Origin: Planococcus citri
Taxonomy: Eukaryota; Arthropoda; Insecta; Hemiptera; Pseudococcidae
Reading direction: 5' to 3'
Length of the DNA stretch: 64,000 bases
Assembly (NCBI RefSeq): GCF_950023065.1
Contig: NC_088678.1
Coordinates: 31,610,580 to 31,674,579 of the forward strand
Both the position numbers and the translations under genes were made by a program. Shown piece by piece: positions 25,903-37,768 of this stretch (within the stretch, counting starts at the first letter, position 1; the number at the start of each line of letters is the position of its first letter). The notes below the pieces were generated by a model. The model did no database searches. It saw nothing but the letters and a program-made list of their open reading frames with translations, and was not told where the DNA came from.

Positions 25903-27390
25903 GATTGTTTCAAATTAGAGTAAGTAATTTTCTGTGGGAGGAATTCCAAATGAACTTTCCCACAATGATTTCGGATGACGTATTAAGCTTTTGTTTTTTA
26001 TGTTGAATCCATTTAAAAAATTTGAACAGTAATAACTTTCAAGAAAAAATGAGTTTTGGTACAAAAAAAATTGCGAGAGCGAAAGCTTTTGAAAATTTAT
26101 AAATCAAAAAACAAACCAGCATCGTTTAAGATTTTATTTTATTGGTTTTCACACGTTTCAAAATCGAAAAATCATTTTCAAAAAATTTCATTTTGAAACC
26201 GTAATAAGCTATGATACGATTGTTTCAAATTAATTTTCTGTGGGAGGAATTCCAAATGAATTTTCCCACATTGATTTCGGATGACGTATTAAGCTTTTGT
26301 TTTTAATTTTGAATCCATTTAAAAAATTTGAACAGTAATAACTTTCAAGAAAAAATGAGTTTTGGTACAAAAAAAATTGCGAGAGCGAAAGCTTTTGAAA
26401 ATTTATAAATCAAAAAACAAACCAGCATCGTTTAAGATTTTTTTTTATTGGTTTTCACACGTTTCAAAATCGAAAAATCATTTTCAAGAAATTTCATTTT
26501 GAAACCGAAAGCTATGATTGATTGTTTCAAATTAATTTTCTGTGGGAGCAATTCCAAATGAACTTTCCCACAATGATTTCGGATGACGTATTAAGCTTTT
26601 GTTTTTAATTTTGAATCCATTTAAAAAATTTGAACAGTAATAACTTTCAAGAAAAAATGAGTTTTGGTACAAAAAAAATTGCGAGAGCGAAAGCTTTTGA
26701 AAATTTATAAATCAAAAAACAAACCAGCATCGTTTAAGATTTTTTTTTATTGGTTTTCACACGTTTCAAAATCGAAAAATCATTTTCAAAAAATTTCATT
26801 TTGAAACCGTAATAAGCTATGATACGATTGTTTCAAATTAATTTTCTGTGGGAGGAATTCCAAATGTATTTTCCCACATTGATTTCGGATGACTTGCGCT
26901 TTTGTTTTTAATGTTGAATTCTTTTGAAAAATTTGAATTGTAATAAAAAAAAATCAGTTTTGTACCTAATTAAAAAAAAATGAATACGAGAGCAAAGCTT
27001 TGGAAAATTTTTAAATCAAAAAACAAACCAGCATCGTTTAAGATTTAATTTTATTGGTTTTCACACGTTTAAAATTTAAAAAATCATTTTCAAAAAATTG
27101 CATTTTGAAATCGAAAGCTATGATTGATTGTTACAAATTAATTTTCTGTGGGAGGAATTCAAAATGAATTTTACCGCAATGATTTTCGGATGACGTACGA
27201 GTTTTTGTTTTTTATGTTGAATTATTTAGAAAAATTTGAACAAAATTTTCAAAAAAATTCAGTTTTGAAACAAAAAAAAATGCGAGAGCAAAAGCTTTTG
27301 AAAATTTATGAATCAAAAAACAAACCAGCATCGCTTTTCACACGTTTAAAATACGAAAAATCATTTTCAAAAAGTTTCATTTTGAATCTG
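25903..27390. repeat. Satellite-like tandem array, ~305-bp units, about five copies
   Basis: The landmark gattgtttcaaatta (last copy gattgttacaaatta) recurs at 25903, 26218, 26520, 26826 and 27126. Each unit also has ttctgtgggaggaattcc, gcgagagcgaaagcttttg and aacaaaccagcatcg. The central units are almost identical and the outer ones are diverged, as expected from unequal exchange. The short open frame at 27148-27474 is an accident of the repeat. Confidence 0.85.
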
Positions 27391-28032
27391 AAGGGAAGGG
27401 TAAGATTGGCTCGAGCAAGCCAAGGACAAGAGCTTTCAGTAACTTATAGTTCTCAAGAAATAAAACGACATTAGTTTTGTTTTGATTTTTGCAAGCTTTG
27501 AATCATGTCTGCTTCTGAGCAATAATTTTCAAAAAATTATAATCTAGCAATGCAAAAGCTTTTGAAAATTTCCAATTAGAGAGATAGAATGACATACTTC
27601 AGGTTAGTTTTTCGGTATTTGGGCTTTGACAACAAAATTTCAGTCTTAGAATAAAAGAGCAAGTAGATATAACTACTATTAAGTATACTTAAGGTACTTA
27701 CCTATGTACCTGTTGGAAAATTTATAATTCTTTAAAAGAAACCACACAATCTTTAATAGAGTCAGTAGTTCATTTTCTTGATATTTTGTATATACGAGTA
27801 TTTTAAATAACCCATCGCTCGCACTTTTGAAATTTGAATGTAATTCATTTCATGTACGAGTACTATGTAGTTTAGGTATAGCAATTTCAGAGCAAATGTT
27901 TTTGGAAATTTACAATTTAAAAACGAGAAAGGAAAGATACTCAAGATGTAAGAAATATGCTGGAGGTACTCGAATGATTAATCAAAATTGAGATTAAGCA
28001 TTTTCTTTGTGATTCTTTATTCGATGAGAATT

Positions 28033-28490
28033 AAATCCAGTTGAAAAATAACGCGCGCCAGCTTCTTATAGTTTTTTCTTAATTTTTCGGAACAATATAT
28101 TTATTACATTGTGAACAAATTTATGAGAAAAATGGACATCGATAAATTATCGTCAAGTCTAAATGCCGTGCATTCCCATTTATTATCGATATTATTTAAT
28201 ATTCATACGCTACCTCGTGTAATTCAACTCAAATGGAGGTATTTTATAGAATTGTGAACTAAATCCAGTTGAAAAATGAACGCAGCTTCTTATACAGTTT
28301 TTTCTCAATTTTTCGGAACAATTTAATTATTACATCGTGAACAAATTTCTGAGAAAACTGAACATCGATGAATTATCAACAAGTCTAAATGCCGTGCGTT
28401 TCTATAATCATTATCGATATTATTTAATTATTCATACGTACAGTACACCTCCTGTGTTTTAACTCAAATGGAGGTATTTATTTTATAGAA
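28033..28490. repeat. Direct repeat, two copies, 228-bp period
   Basis: Copies start aaatccagttgaaaaat at 28033 and 28261. They share cagcttcttata, tttttcggaacaat, aagtctaaatgccgtgc and actcaaatggaggtatt. There are several substitutions and small indels. The preceding stretch 27400-28030 is AT-rich without other features. Confidence 0.75.
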
Positions 28491-28654
28491 CTCTTAGCGA
28501 TGATGAAATTTATTTCTTCTATAATCTTCAATACATAATGTAAAGATATCTAAAGACCATTAAATGATGTTTCATTTAAATGAACTCTCGTTGCTTGTGC
28601 AAAATTATACTATTTATTAGAACATTTGGAACCACCAGTTTTTATAGAACGCCA

Positions 28655-28765
28655 CGTAGTATTCGCGCTATAGCCCTAGTACCACATGTTCACAGGGTAG
28701 CTGCTTGCACTAAATCACGCTCCGAGATCCAGACGACCCGGGTTCGAATCCCGCCGCCGGCAAAA
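28655..28765 (+). repeat. tRNA-derived SINE-like fragment
   Basis: A canonical B box (gggttcgaatccc) at about 28740 is preceded by an A-box-like segment (gggtagctgcttgcac) at about 28697. No complete cloverleaf can be drawn, and the sequence runs on into caaaaaatttattcg. Probably the head of a SINE inside the large transposon. Confidence 0.5.
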
Positions 28766-29033
28766 AATTTATTCGATCATCGCGACGAATGGGATTATGA
28801 AAATGGAATTGATGTACGGTAAATCGAGGAAAAATAAATATAAAATAATAAATGTAAGTAATGCGTGATAAATAACTGAAACATAGTGCGTTTCAGAAAT
28901 GGATATAACGTAACATAAATGTGACAAATCTGTGACATGAGAATGTTACGTTACACGCTAAGCAAACTAATTACTCAACAACTACTGCGAAATAAATATT
29001 TTTAAACGCGACTTAAATGTGTCATAATTTATG

Positions 29034-29760
29034 GCACATAATAGAGCCTATAAATTTCGTTTTTCATGAGGTATTTATGTGACTTTGAAAGGACAACATT
29101 TAGGGTACATAAAAATCTTGTCATATAGGTGTCGTAATGTATGGCACATAATAGAGCATATAAATTTCGTTTTTCATGGAGCACTTATGTCACTTGCATG
29201 AAATGCTATTTAAGTAACTTGAAATGGCAACAGAAAAGTACCATAGATTATGGCACATAATAGAGCATATAAATTTCGTTTTTCATGGAGCCCTTATGTC
29301 ACTTTGAAAGGACAACATTTAGAGTTCATAAAAACTTCTCATACAGGTGTCATGATGTATGGCACATAATAGAGCATATAAATTTCGTTTTTCATGGAGC
29401 ACTTATGTCACTTGAATGAAATGATATTCAAGTTACTTGAAATGACAACAGAAAAGTGCCATAGCTGATGGCACATAATAGAGCATATAAATTTCGTTTT
29501 TCATGCAACATTTTTGTCACCTGGAAAGAACACAATTTATGTGACATGAAATCAGGCTAGAAATGTGCCATAGCTGATGGCACATAATAGAGCATATAAA
29601 TTTCGTTTTTCATGCAACATTTATGTCACTTGGGAGGGATAAAATTTATGTAACATGAAATTGTACTTAGAAAGTGCCATGGCATATGTCACATAATACA
29701 GCCTATAAATTTCGTTTTTCATGTGCCATTTATGAAATTTTAACATGATGCAGAAATGTA
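29034..29760. repeat. Right subterminal tandem array, seven 109-bp units
   Basis: The landmark gcacataatagagc (last copy variant) recurs at 29034, 29144, 29253, 29362, 29471, 29580 and 29689. Each copy is followed by tataaatttcgtttttcatg. The spacing is strikingly regular at 109-110 bp. An inverted copy (aaacgaaatttatatgctct) lies at 29818-29840, close to the right terminus. The same cgaaatttat core lies about 20 bp inside the left terminus, suggesting transposase-binding sites. Confidence 0.85.
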
Positions 29761-29891
29761 TAATAGATATGCCAATGAAAAAGGCCTCTGCTCATGTTAC
29801 ATTAATGTTGCATGATAAACGAAATTTATATGCTCTATTATGTGACATGTGGCATGGCACATTTATGGCAAATGCGTGGCACCGTCGGGGT

Positions 29892-30400
29892 CCTACGAAA
29901 AAATTATACTGAAGAAAATTGTAAAGAATTAGATTTCCAATTGACATAATGTCGTTAATTTTTTTCTAGGATGCTTAATTTTTGAGTATTTTACAAAAAA
30001 CTAAAATTTTTTGAAAAATTTGCCAACTGAGCTTCATAAAAATTGATCTGGAGACGAAAAGAAGCGTCCTACGAAAAAATTACACTCAGGAAAATTGTAG
30101 AGAATTTAATTTCCAATCGACATAATGTCGTTAGTTTTTTTCTAGGATGCTTAGTTTTTGAATTTTTTTTTTACAAAAAACTAAGACTCTTGGAAATGAA
30201 CTTTTGAAAAATTGATCATAAAAATCATCAAGTCACAAAAATTGATCTGGAGGCGAAAGGAAGCTTCCAAAAAACTTTCATGATTAACAAAGTTGTAGAG
30301 AATTAAATTTCCAATCGACCTAATGCCGGTAGTTTTTTCTAGGATGCTTAGTTTTTGATTTTTTTTACAAAAAACTAAAACGTGAAAATCGGGGTACTGA
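29892..30400. repeat. Tandem repeat that hosts the transposon insertion
   Basis: Three units of about 170 bp contain ctggagacgaaaagaagcgt, cctacgaaaaaatta, aattgtagagaatt and cataatgtcgttag. The first unit is cut by the large transposon: its left part is at 7752-7792 and its right part starts at 29890. The second unit near 30033-30200 is intact. A further diverged relative lies at 38785-38870. Confidence 0.8.
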
Positions 30401-33290
30401 CTTTTGGGCCACTCTGTACATATTTTTCCTCATAAAATCCAACCACTTTAGAAAGTGATCGAGTGTATAAAAAAAATAAATTTCAAAATAAGGACCACTC
30501 TATAGCACTCAAATCTGATAAAAATTTCAAAAATTTGATGACACGTCATTTGACAGATTTTTGGAAGCATTGACTTCGGATACCCGGCTATTTTTGGAAT
30601 ATAATCCATCATTAGAGCCTCTCCAGCATTCAATTTTAATCAAATTTGAAATTATAAATATGTAAGAGGTGGATTACGAGGCATTGGTGGTCAATGAGTT
30701 CGATTATTTGTTCATTTTTAAAAGGAATCTGACCTCTCAAAATCTCTCTGCCACCAAGTTTTCTCAAAATGAAAGACAAATGGGTGGCTGAGAAGTTGTT
30801 TTTTTTTTATCTTTCTGATTTTTCATTGCAATCTCAAAAATAAAGCTTCCCCAGGAAACAAAAGAATTCAATTACTTTTTGGGTGTTAAATTTGAAGCTC
30901 TACAATTTTGTTCATTTTCAAATTCTGATGAAACATTATTTTTTCATAAAAATTGGGTTTTAAGATGAAAAATTTAATATGGTATTTCCCTCCATTTTAT
31001 CTCACAAAATTAATTTTTGAAAAATTCAGGGCTTTGACAAAAAAAAAATAATAAAGAGGAAGAAAATTATGAATTATAAAATTTCTCACTTGCAGAGCAT
31101 GATTAAAACTTTTTTTATGACGTTGTGGTGAGGTAAATTACTGGGGGGGGGGGGACTAGGAAGTTCATGCAACTTCGAAAGATTTTTCTTTCTACAACTT
31201 TATACATGACCCATCCCATACATTGATAATTTCAATTCTCACTCACTGAATAGAACTAAAACCGAACCAGTAGTAAAAAAAAAGTCCGCATTTCTTTTCA
31301 ATTTTCCATCACTTCGCCTTCGAATTCACTTTCTCATTGATGAATTACTTTCAACTACGCGAACTAATTCAATTTCCAGAGTAATAAAACTGCAAAAGTT
31401 TTTTTTTTTTCATCACTCGCTACACTTTTTCGCAATTTTCACAAAAGAGTCTGAAAATAGTAGGACTAATAACTGGCAGCATTTTATAAATTACATCGGG
31501 TCGAAGGATTCGTTCGCACGTAGGTACTCGTAAAAGAGCAAGAGCGAGAGAGAGAGAACGAGACGCGAACAGTGCGTAAAAAAGGAGTTAAATCATTCAA
31601 ATGATACTTTAATCAACGTTTCACCTGCGATAAGAATGGAAAGCTAGAAGCCAATAAGTCATTGAAAAATTGAAAGCTTTCTCGGCGACGACCGTCGATC
31701 GACGACGACGCGACATAAAACCGAGAAAAAGAGAATAAAGCTGTTGAAATGTAATTCGCAAGCTGTAAAAGCTGACACGAATCGGGACAAGAGAAAAAAA
31801 AGGAAAAAAATTCTCCTAAAGGACCGATGAATAAGAAAGTATTCGAGTATATATGTACGATGGCGTCTTGTAATATTTACCGAGATTGATTTCCCTTTTC
31901 GACTAGTGTTTGATAAACTACCGGACGGACGTTGCGGACATCGCCGCACTATTTGGAAATTTATACAAACAAACAAAAAAACACACAGAATCTCTTCTCG
32001 ATAAAGTTTTCAATTTTTTTTTTTTCGAAACAAACTCGTGTTGGAATGAAAAAAAAGACTCGAAATAAAGAGTGGGTAAATATAAATCTCGTCTGATATT
32101 CTATATGAAGAGAAAGGCGACGACGAACATTGACTCTACATGCATAGATGTCCTAGCTGTGTATATAACAAAAAAAAAGACCGGAGAGAAGACTAAAAAT
32201 AAGAGAAAAAAATTTCGTGTGATAGCAACGCGTTACAGTATTACCAGCAACTCTGTGTACAGCTAGAGAGCTCTATGGACTGGCAAAAGGCGAGCGAAAG
32301 AGTTGGAGAAATGAAAAGCATCAAGGGTAGAGAAACCGAGAGATGAACAGAGAGAGAACGAGGACAGGAAGTTCGGAATTGGAACTTTCAATATAATGGA
32401 AATGGCTCGGAAAGCTATTCCTTGTTTTATATGTGATGCGCTGAGGGAAAGCTTTTGGTTTTTATTTCTTAGCTAATGGAGTAGGATGTAGCATGCTACA
32501 CAGAAGGTTAGGTGGTAGCCTGGCTGAAGCAGGGCGACGTGACGAGGGGGAAGGGCATACAGCACAGAGTGTTAAGTTTGGTAAAAGGTAGGTGACAGCG
32601 GTCGCGCACATTACCAAAAAGGAAAAGGCCTGTTTCTCTTCGTCTGATTTTTGGCGCGCGCCTATCGCACCATCTCGCTTTGGCGCGGATTTTTAGTTGC
32701 CATGCCGGTTGCCTAACGCGAAGGGACAAGGCAGACGGCAGCGGTGTGGCGGGGTAAGCGAGCGACGCGCGAGCAAATACCACTAAAAGCGATGTATTTG
32801 TATTTTAAAAGTAAAATAAATAGCGATGCCTGTACCGCAGCCGTCTTACGTCTTATTGCCATTTCATGTCGTTGGTAAAACGCACTCTGCGCGACCGTCT
32901 TTTAGCATGTGCATTTGCGCTGCTGTGCCTCTCGCTTTTGCTATGCCTTTCTCGTTCCCTCTGCCTCTCTTGGCTGCTGCAAAAGGCTTTTCCAAATCGT
33001 GTTTAAATTACCTAGTTCCAAGTCCGAATGGGTTTCTCTTATAGGTATATTACGTCGACTACTCTCTGAGCGAAGGTGCGATGGGGAATTGACGATTATA
33101 CGACGTCAGCCGGCAAAACCAGCATCAGGATTTCCTTTCGTTAACCTGCCAGCGGTGAGAGGGCGGTTTATATACAGTACAGCGATAGTTCGGACCATAA
33201 TGAGTCGAATGCACAAGGAAGAGTAAGCCCAGCTATGTCTTCGTGGGAGGAAGAAAAGATTAGGGACCTCAAGTCCGATTTTTCAAGTAG
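30400..33290. other. Non-coding; GC-richer block at 32480-33230
   Basis: 30400-31500 is AT-rich with a G12 run near 31142. From 31530 CpG content rises, and 32480-33230 is clearly GC-richer than its surroundings (gcgcgcgcctatcgcacc, gcagcggtgtggcgggg). Short open frames occur on both strands but none resembles a known protein. It could be a promoter, a non-coding exon or an enhancer of an unseen gene. Confidence 0.35.
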
Positions 33291-34395
33291 ACATCATGGG
33301 CAAACATTTTTGTGATTTAAAAAAAATCATCTTACCATCGTGAAGAAAAATTAATTTCCAACAAATTGACCTATATTGCTGTGTTCAAAATTGTTCATAA
33401 GAGTCCAAAAAAAGTTCTCATAAAAATTTTTGATTTTCTGTCAGTATTTTAATGCATTTTTTTGATAGATCGCAAGACACCTTCCTCAAAAAGCTCGAAA
33501 ATTATGACTTAATTTCAGGCTCAAAATTCTTCAAAGATGCTCAAAAAACATTTTCGTTAAGATATTCGAATTTCTAGCAACATTTTTACCAAGATAAGTA
33601 CTTCTAAAAATCACATGACGCATGTTCCGAAATCCCAAAAATCAGGACTCAACTTTGGGCTCAAAATCCCTCCAAAATTCTCAAAAAATCATCTTCATTG
33701 TATTCGAATTTCTTGCATCATTTTAACTTATTTTGATAGGTCACATGACACGTCTTCAGAAATCCCAAAAATCATGGCCCGATTTTGAGCTCAAAACCCT
33801 TCCAAAAATGCTCAACCCATCTTCACTGGAATATTCGATTTTCTTGCATCATTCTAATTTAGTTCGATAGGTCACATGACATATTTTTAGATATCCCAAA
33901 AATCATAATTTTGAGCTCAAAATTTTTCTATCGTTGAAATATTAAAATTTTTTGCAAAATTTCAACCTATTTCGATACGTTACATGACATATCTATTTTT
34001 AGAAATCCAGAAATTCATATGGCCCAATTTTGAGCTCAAAATCCTTCCAAAATGGTCGAAAAAAAACTTTCGTTGAAATATTCGAATTTCTAGCAAAATT
34101 TTAACCTATTTCGATAGGTCGCATGACTTATTTTCAGAAATAACTCATAATCTGATTTTGGCCTCAGAATTCATCAGAAATGCTCAAAAAACATCTTCGT
34201 TGAAGTATTCGAATTTCTTGCAAAATTTCAACTCATTTCGAACGGTCGCATGACACATTTTAAAAAATTCCAAAAATCATGACCTAATTTTAGGCTCAAA
34301 ATTCTTCCAAAATGTTCAACAAAAGTTTTCGTCAAAATATTTGAATTCCTCGCGAAATTTTAATCCATTTTGATAGGTCACCGGGTCACTTTTAC
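33290..34395. repeat. Degenerate tandem repeat, ~125-140-bp units
   Basis: A phrase like gataggtcacatgacacat recurs near 33465, 33605, 33725, 33865, 33980, 34115, 34245 and 34375. Each is followed by agaaatcccaaaaatcatg, gagctcaaaattcttcc and gaatttcttgcaaaattt. Units are strongly diverged, so this is an old array. The adjoining 34500-35060 has looser repeats of gatgatttcgaataaattt. Confidence 0.7.
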
Positions 34396-35062
34396 GTAGG
34401 TAGGTACGTACAACAGTTCATTTTTACTAAAAATTGGTGAGGGGCAACTTCGGTTATTTTGTTAGTGTGGGGTACTGGTATGCTTGGTGGGAGAGGGAGG
34501 GATTCTGATTAGAATAAATTTTTCAGGTTGATTTAAAATGAACATTTTTGGAATAATCTCAAATGAAATTTTCATGTGATGATTTCGAATAAATTTTTTT
34601 CGAGCTGATTTAGAATAAGTAACATTTTCAAGATGATTTGGAATTTTGTGGTTTTTTTTTCAGATTAGGATTTCTTCTTTATCATATTTAATAATTAATA
34701 AATGTTTGATGGTTATTTCAAATCATTTTTTCCCTGATCATTTTGAATTTAATTTTTGTGATTTCAAATATCTACTTTTTTAGTGGGTAGTGATTTTTGG
34801 ATAAATTTTTTAGAGAAAGTTAGGTTCAAATAAATGTTTTCAGACAATTTCGAATGATTTTTTTTCTTGATGGTGGTGTACATAGAAATTGATCGATTTG
34901 ATGAAGAATTTTCGCGCCTTTATTCCAAACTGGGTATTACTTTTTCGTGATTTCAAATCAGTTTTTGGAATTTTGATGATTTTTTTGGGGCAATCACAAA
35001 ATGAATTTTTTATGGATTTTTCTAATTTACAGTGAGTACCCTAATTTCAAATTAATTTTTGT

Positions 35063-35443
35063 TCAGTAGTCAAGACAAGACATTTATTTTTAAAGTGCTT
35101 ACAACACAATAATATTTTGGTTTTAAAAGCACTTATACTATTTTTTGAAAAATTAAACTAGATGGAGTAAATTATCAATTTTAATTAACTTAATAATATT
35201 ATTAAAATTTAATTTATTATCAATGAATTTATTTAAATCATCTTTTAGATTTTGAAGGTTTAAAAAGGGGCAAACAATCAAGTGGTTGTTATCAAAAATT
35301 ACGTTACAATTACAACATAAAGGGGGATTAATTTTTTTCAAAATATAATTATGAGTTAATCTAGTGTGACCAATCAAAAGTCTAGTAATTTTTGTTTGAG
35401 ATCGACGATTAATACTTTTAATTTTGTTGAAGTAGTGATTCAA
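35063..35443 (-). pseudogene. LINE (jockey-type) ORF2 C-terminal fragment with 3' tail
   Basis: On the minus strand 35153-35443 encodes the C-terminal end of a non-LTR retrotransposon ORF2. Visible are TRLLIGHTRLTHNYIL and the Cys/His cluster CCNCNVIFDNNHLIVC, the usual post-RNase-H motif in jockey-clade elements. Reverse transcriptase and RNase H are missing, so this is a 5'-truncated copy. It ends in a stop at 35153, followed by a 3' region with aataaatgtcttg near 35070-35085. Confidence 0.75.
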
Positions 35444-35449
35444 AATAAA

Positions 35450-37768
35450 TTTTTCAGAAATGATAGAATTTTTTCCAATTTAATTTAAGATTTGAAGTAG
35501 AGGAAAAACATTATTTTTAGTGTGGTGGGGGGGGGGTTAGTGGTTACTGGCTGCTACTGTTACTCAGTTCTATAATTCATACTGATTTTTCAAATTTTGA
35601 TCAAAATATTTTTTTGAACAAGATCTCCTTGAAAAAAAAAAAGAATTGCTCTTTCTACTGTAGGAATTTTTTGGGGGTGATTTAGGATTATATTTTTTAT
35701 TTTTGATCCACCCACAAATTGCAGATCAGTTTTACTTGACTAGCCAATTTTTTCATAGGTACAAGATTTAATTATCTCAAAATTTGAGTCCAAGGATCTT
35801 GAAAAATTGAACTTTAGGCACAATATTATCCTCCTCTCACGAAGGAATAGCTGGGCTAACTCGGTGTTAGTCTCAGCTACACGTGATGATAGTATAAGAG
35901 ACCTAAGGTAACTTTTACACGTGGAAAATACCTACATCCTGAAGAACTCGCCGACTCAACTCGAGTCGATTAATTCTATTATGACAGCAGCCTCTTGTAA
36001 AGAGCCCTTTTCGGCGAATAAAACATTTTTGGAATTACATTACAAAAATGATGCTCAGTTAAAAAGGATATGTTGCTGCAAGAGGCGGCGAAAGTATAGA
36101 AAATTTATAGCTTTTCACGAAAGTTAATTTCACCTTATAGTAACTAGGTATTAACGCTCGTTGAAGGAGTTTTTTTCCTCTTTCGCTATGCTGTAGCCTG
36201 TATACTACAGTAAAACTTGGTGAATGCGTGCGAGAAAATTTATTTTACCGTGTTGGAATATATACTATTTAAAATATTTAATCTCGTTAGGCGATTTCGA
36301 CGCGAAAAAAATTTAATACTGGGGCCTGCCTTGCCCGAGCTCTTCTGTTTCGTTGTTGAAAAAGCCTTAGATGGTATGCGCGATTCGAGCGAGAGACTCA
36401 TGTAATAAAATTTTATATCGCCGAGGATTTCGAATTAATGGCACAATTTACTTAACTAGTACACGATGCTGTTATTTTAGTATGCGTATACCTGGTCGCA
36501 TTAGAAATTATAGGTTTGAGTAGTTATCTGTATTCAATTGCTATAGATATGATGCTGGATCATTTATCATTCGAAAGACATAATTAGACCGAAAGTTCAA
36601 TTCATTCGAATTAATTATAGACTTACAGTCTGCCGAATAATTGACTATTTTATACAGAGAGTGTCCCATCAAACGTCTGCCATAATTGGGCATTCAACTA
36701 TGAACGAGTAACAGGATGCATTATGTTATGGGATTTGAAGGCGCAACAGTTTCAAATCAAAATGTCACTTTTAAATTCAAAATTTACAGTAAAATATTTC
36801 AATAATTTGAAAGAATTTTCATTCAACCTCATACGAGTAACATGGAAGTGATTTTCTTTACTTTTTTAAAGCTAAATTAAATGATACTTTGCTCTTCCAT
36901 ACAAAAAAATGTACGAATAGCTCAAAAATAAGCTCAACTGTTTCTTTCTCAACCTATCCTATCTACACTCAACTATGAAAAAAAAAACCTCGAAAACGAA
37001 ATTACACCTTGCAATTGAAATGATAACTTCAAACCATTCGAATCGCACACACGACCAACACTGCACTCTGTTGCGCTCCCCTCATATAAATACATTGGAA
37101 TTGCAAAACCGTACAATAATTCTTTAACCCCAATGTAAATAAAACCTTAGAAACGGAGCCAGCACCTCCTTAACTTTTTTTTATTACCATTAACGCGCTA
37201 TATTTTTCTAAAGCAACAGGATCAAAAGCGAGAACGCTTCGTTGGGTGAATTTTCGCAGCAAGCAACACACCACGAGGAAAAAGAAAAGCGAAATGAAAC
37301 GCAACGCAGGGCGAATGCGGTTTCTCACCTATACACACTTACACAGCACATATAAGCCAAACCATGTCTATAAATTGCGGTAGAAATTACTGAATACGAT
37401 GTTTACAAGATTGGATATAGATTTTCATTCTATCAATTTTGCAAAAACAGCACCCGGGTGAGAGGCGACGCGACGTGCGACGCGATTTCAGTTGAAATAC
37501 CCGAACGAACGACGATAGTGTACATCGGTATTGGTATCGGTACACCTCTAACCTACCTGCCTGCCTTCGTATATATATACACATATCGAGGAGAGTAAAA
37601 CGATACGATACGATGGAAAGAAATACCCATTTTTTAACTCTTAAACTATTGCCATAGAATTCGTTGTTGATATTTGCTTTCTACGACACAGTGATGGCTA
37701 AAATACGTGTATGTAAGTACAATCAACCACTATTACATCGTCAATTTCATTTTATAGAAGATGTTGTA
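35450..37768. other. Non-coding stretch
   Basis: AT-rich with a G10 run near 35527. 36420-36660 has several aattaatta-like sites in a more complex sequence. 37180-37620 is CpG-richer. No gene was supported on either strand. Confidence 0.4.

Larger units (their letters stand above)
7793..29889. mobile_element. 22.1-kb CACTA-like DNA transposon, apparently full length
   Basis: Both ends carry the same 13-bp inverted repeat: CCCGACGGTGCCA begins at 7793 and its reverse complement ends at 29889. The flanks show a 2-bp duplication GT (7791-7792 and 29890-29891). Joining the flanks through one GT gives gaagcgtcctacg, which occurs intact in a paralogous repeat near 30067-30080, so the empty site is visible in this window. 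Inside lie an intact 803-aa transposase gene and a spliced DUF4806 gene, both on the minus strand, bracketed by long subterminal tandem repeats sharing the word cgaaatttat. A 2-3 bp duplication and repeated subterminal motifs are known for the CACTA/Mirage/Chapaev group, but the termini do not begin CACT(A/G), so the exact family is inference. Nested insertions include a fold-back element, an inverted-repeat element and tRNA-like repeats. Confidence 0.85.

Noticed and set aside
28655..28765. Functional tRNA gene
   Set aside because: A perfect B box but no complete cloverleaf could be drawn.
29034..29760. CRISPR array, because of regular 109-bp spacing
   Set aside because: The whole unit is repeated rather than short repeats with unique spacers, it is eukaryotic DNA, and it fits the subterminal array of a transposon.
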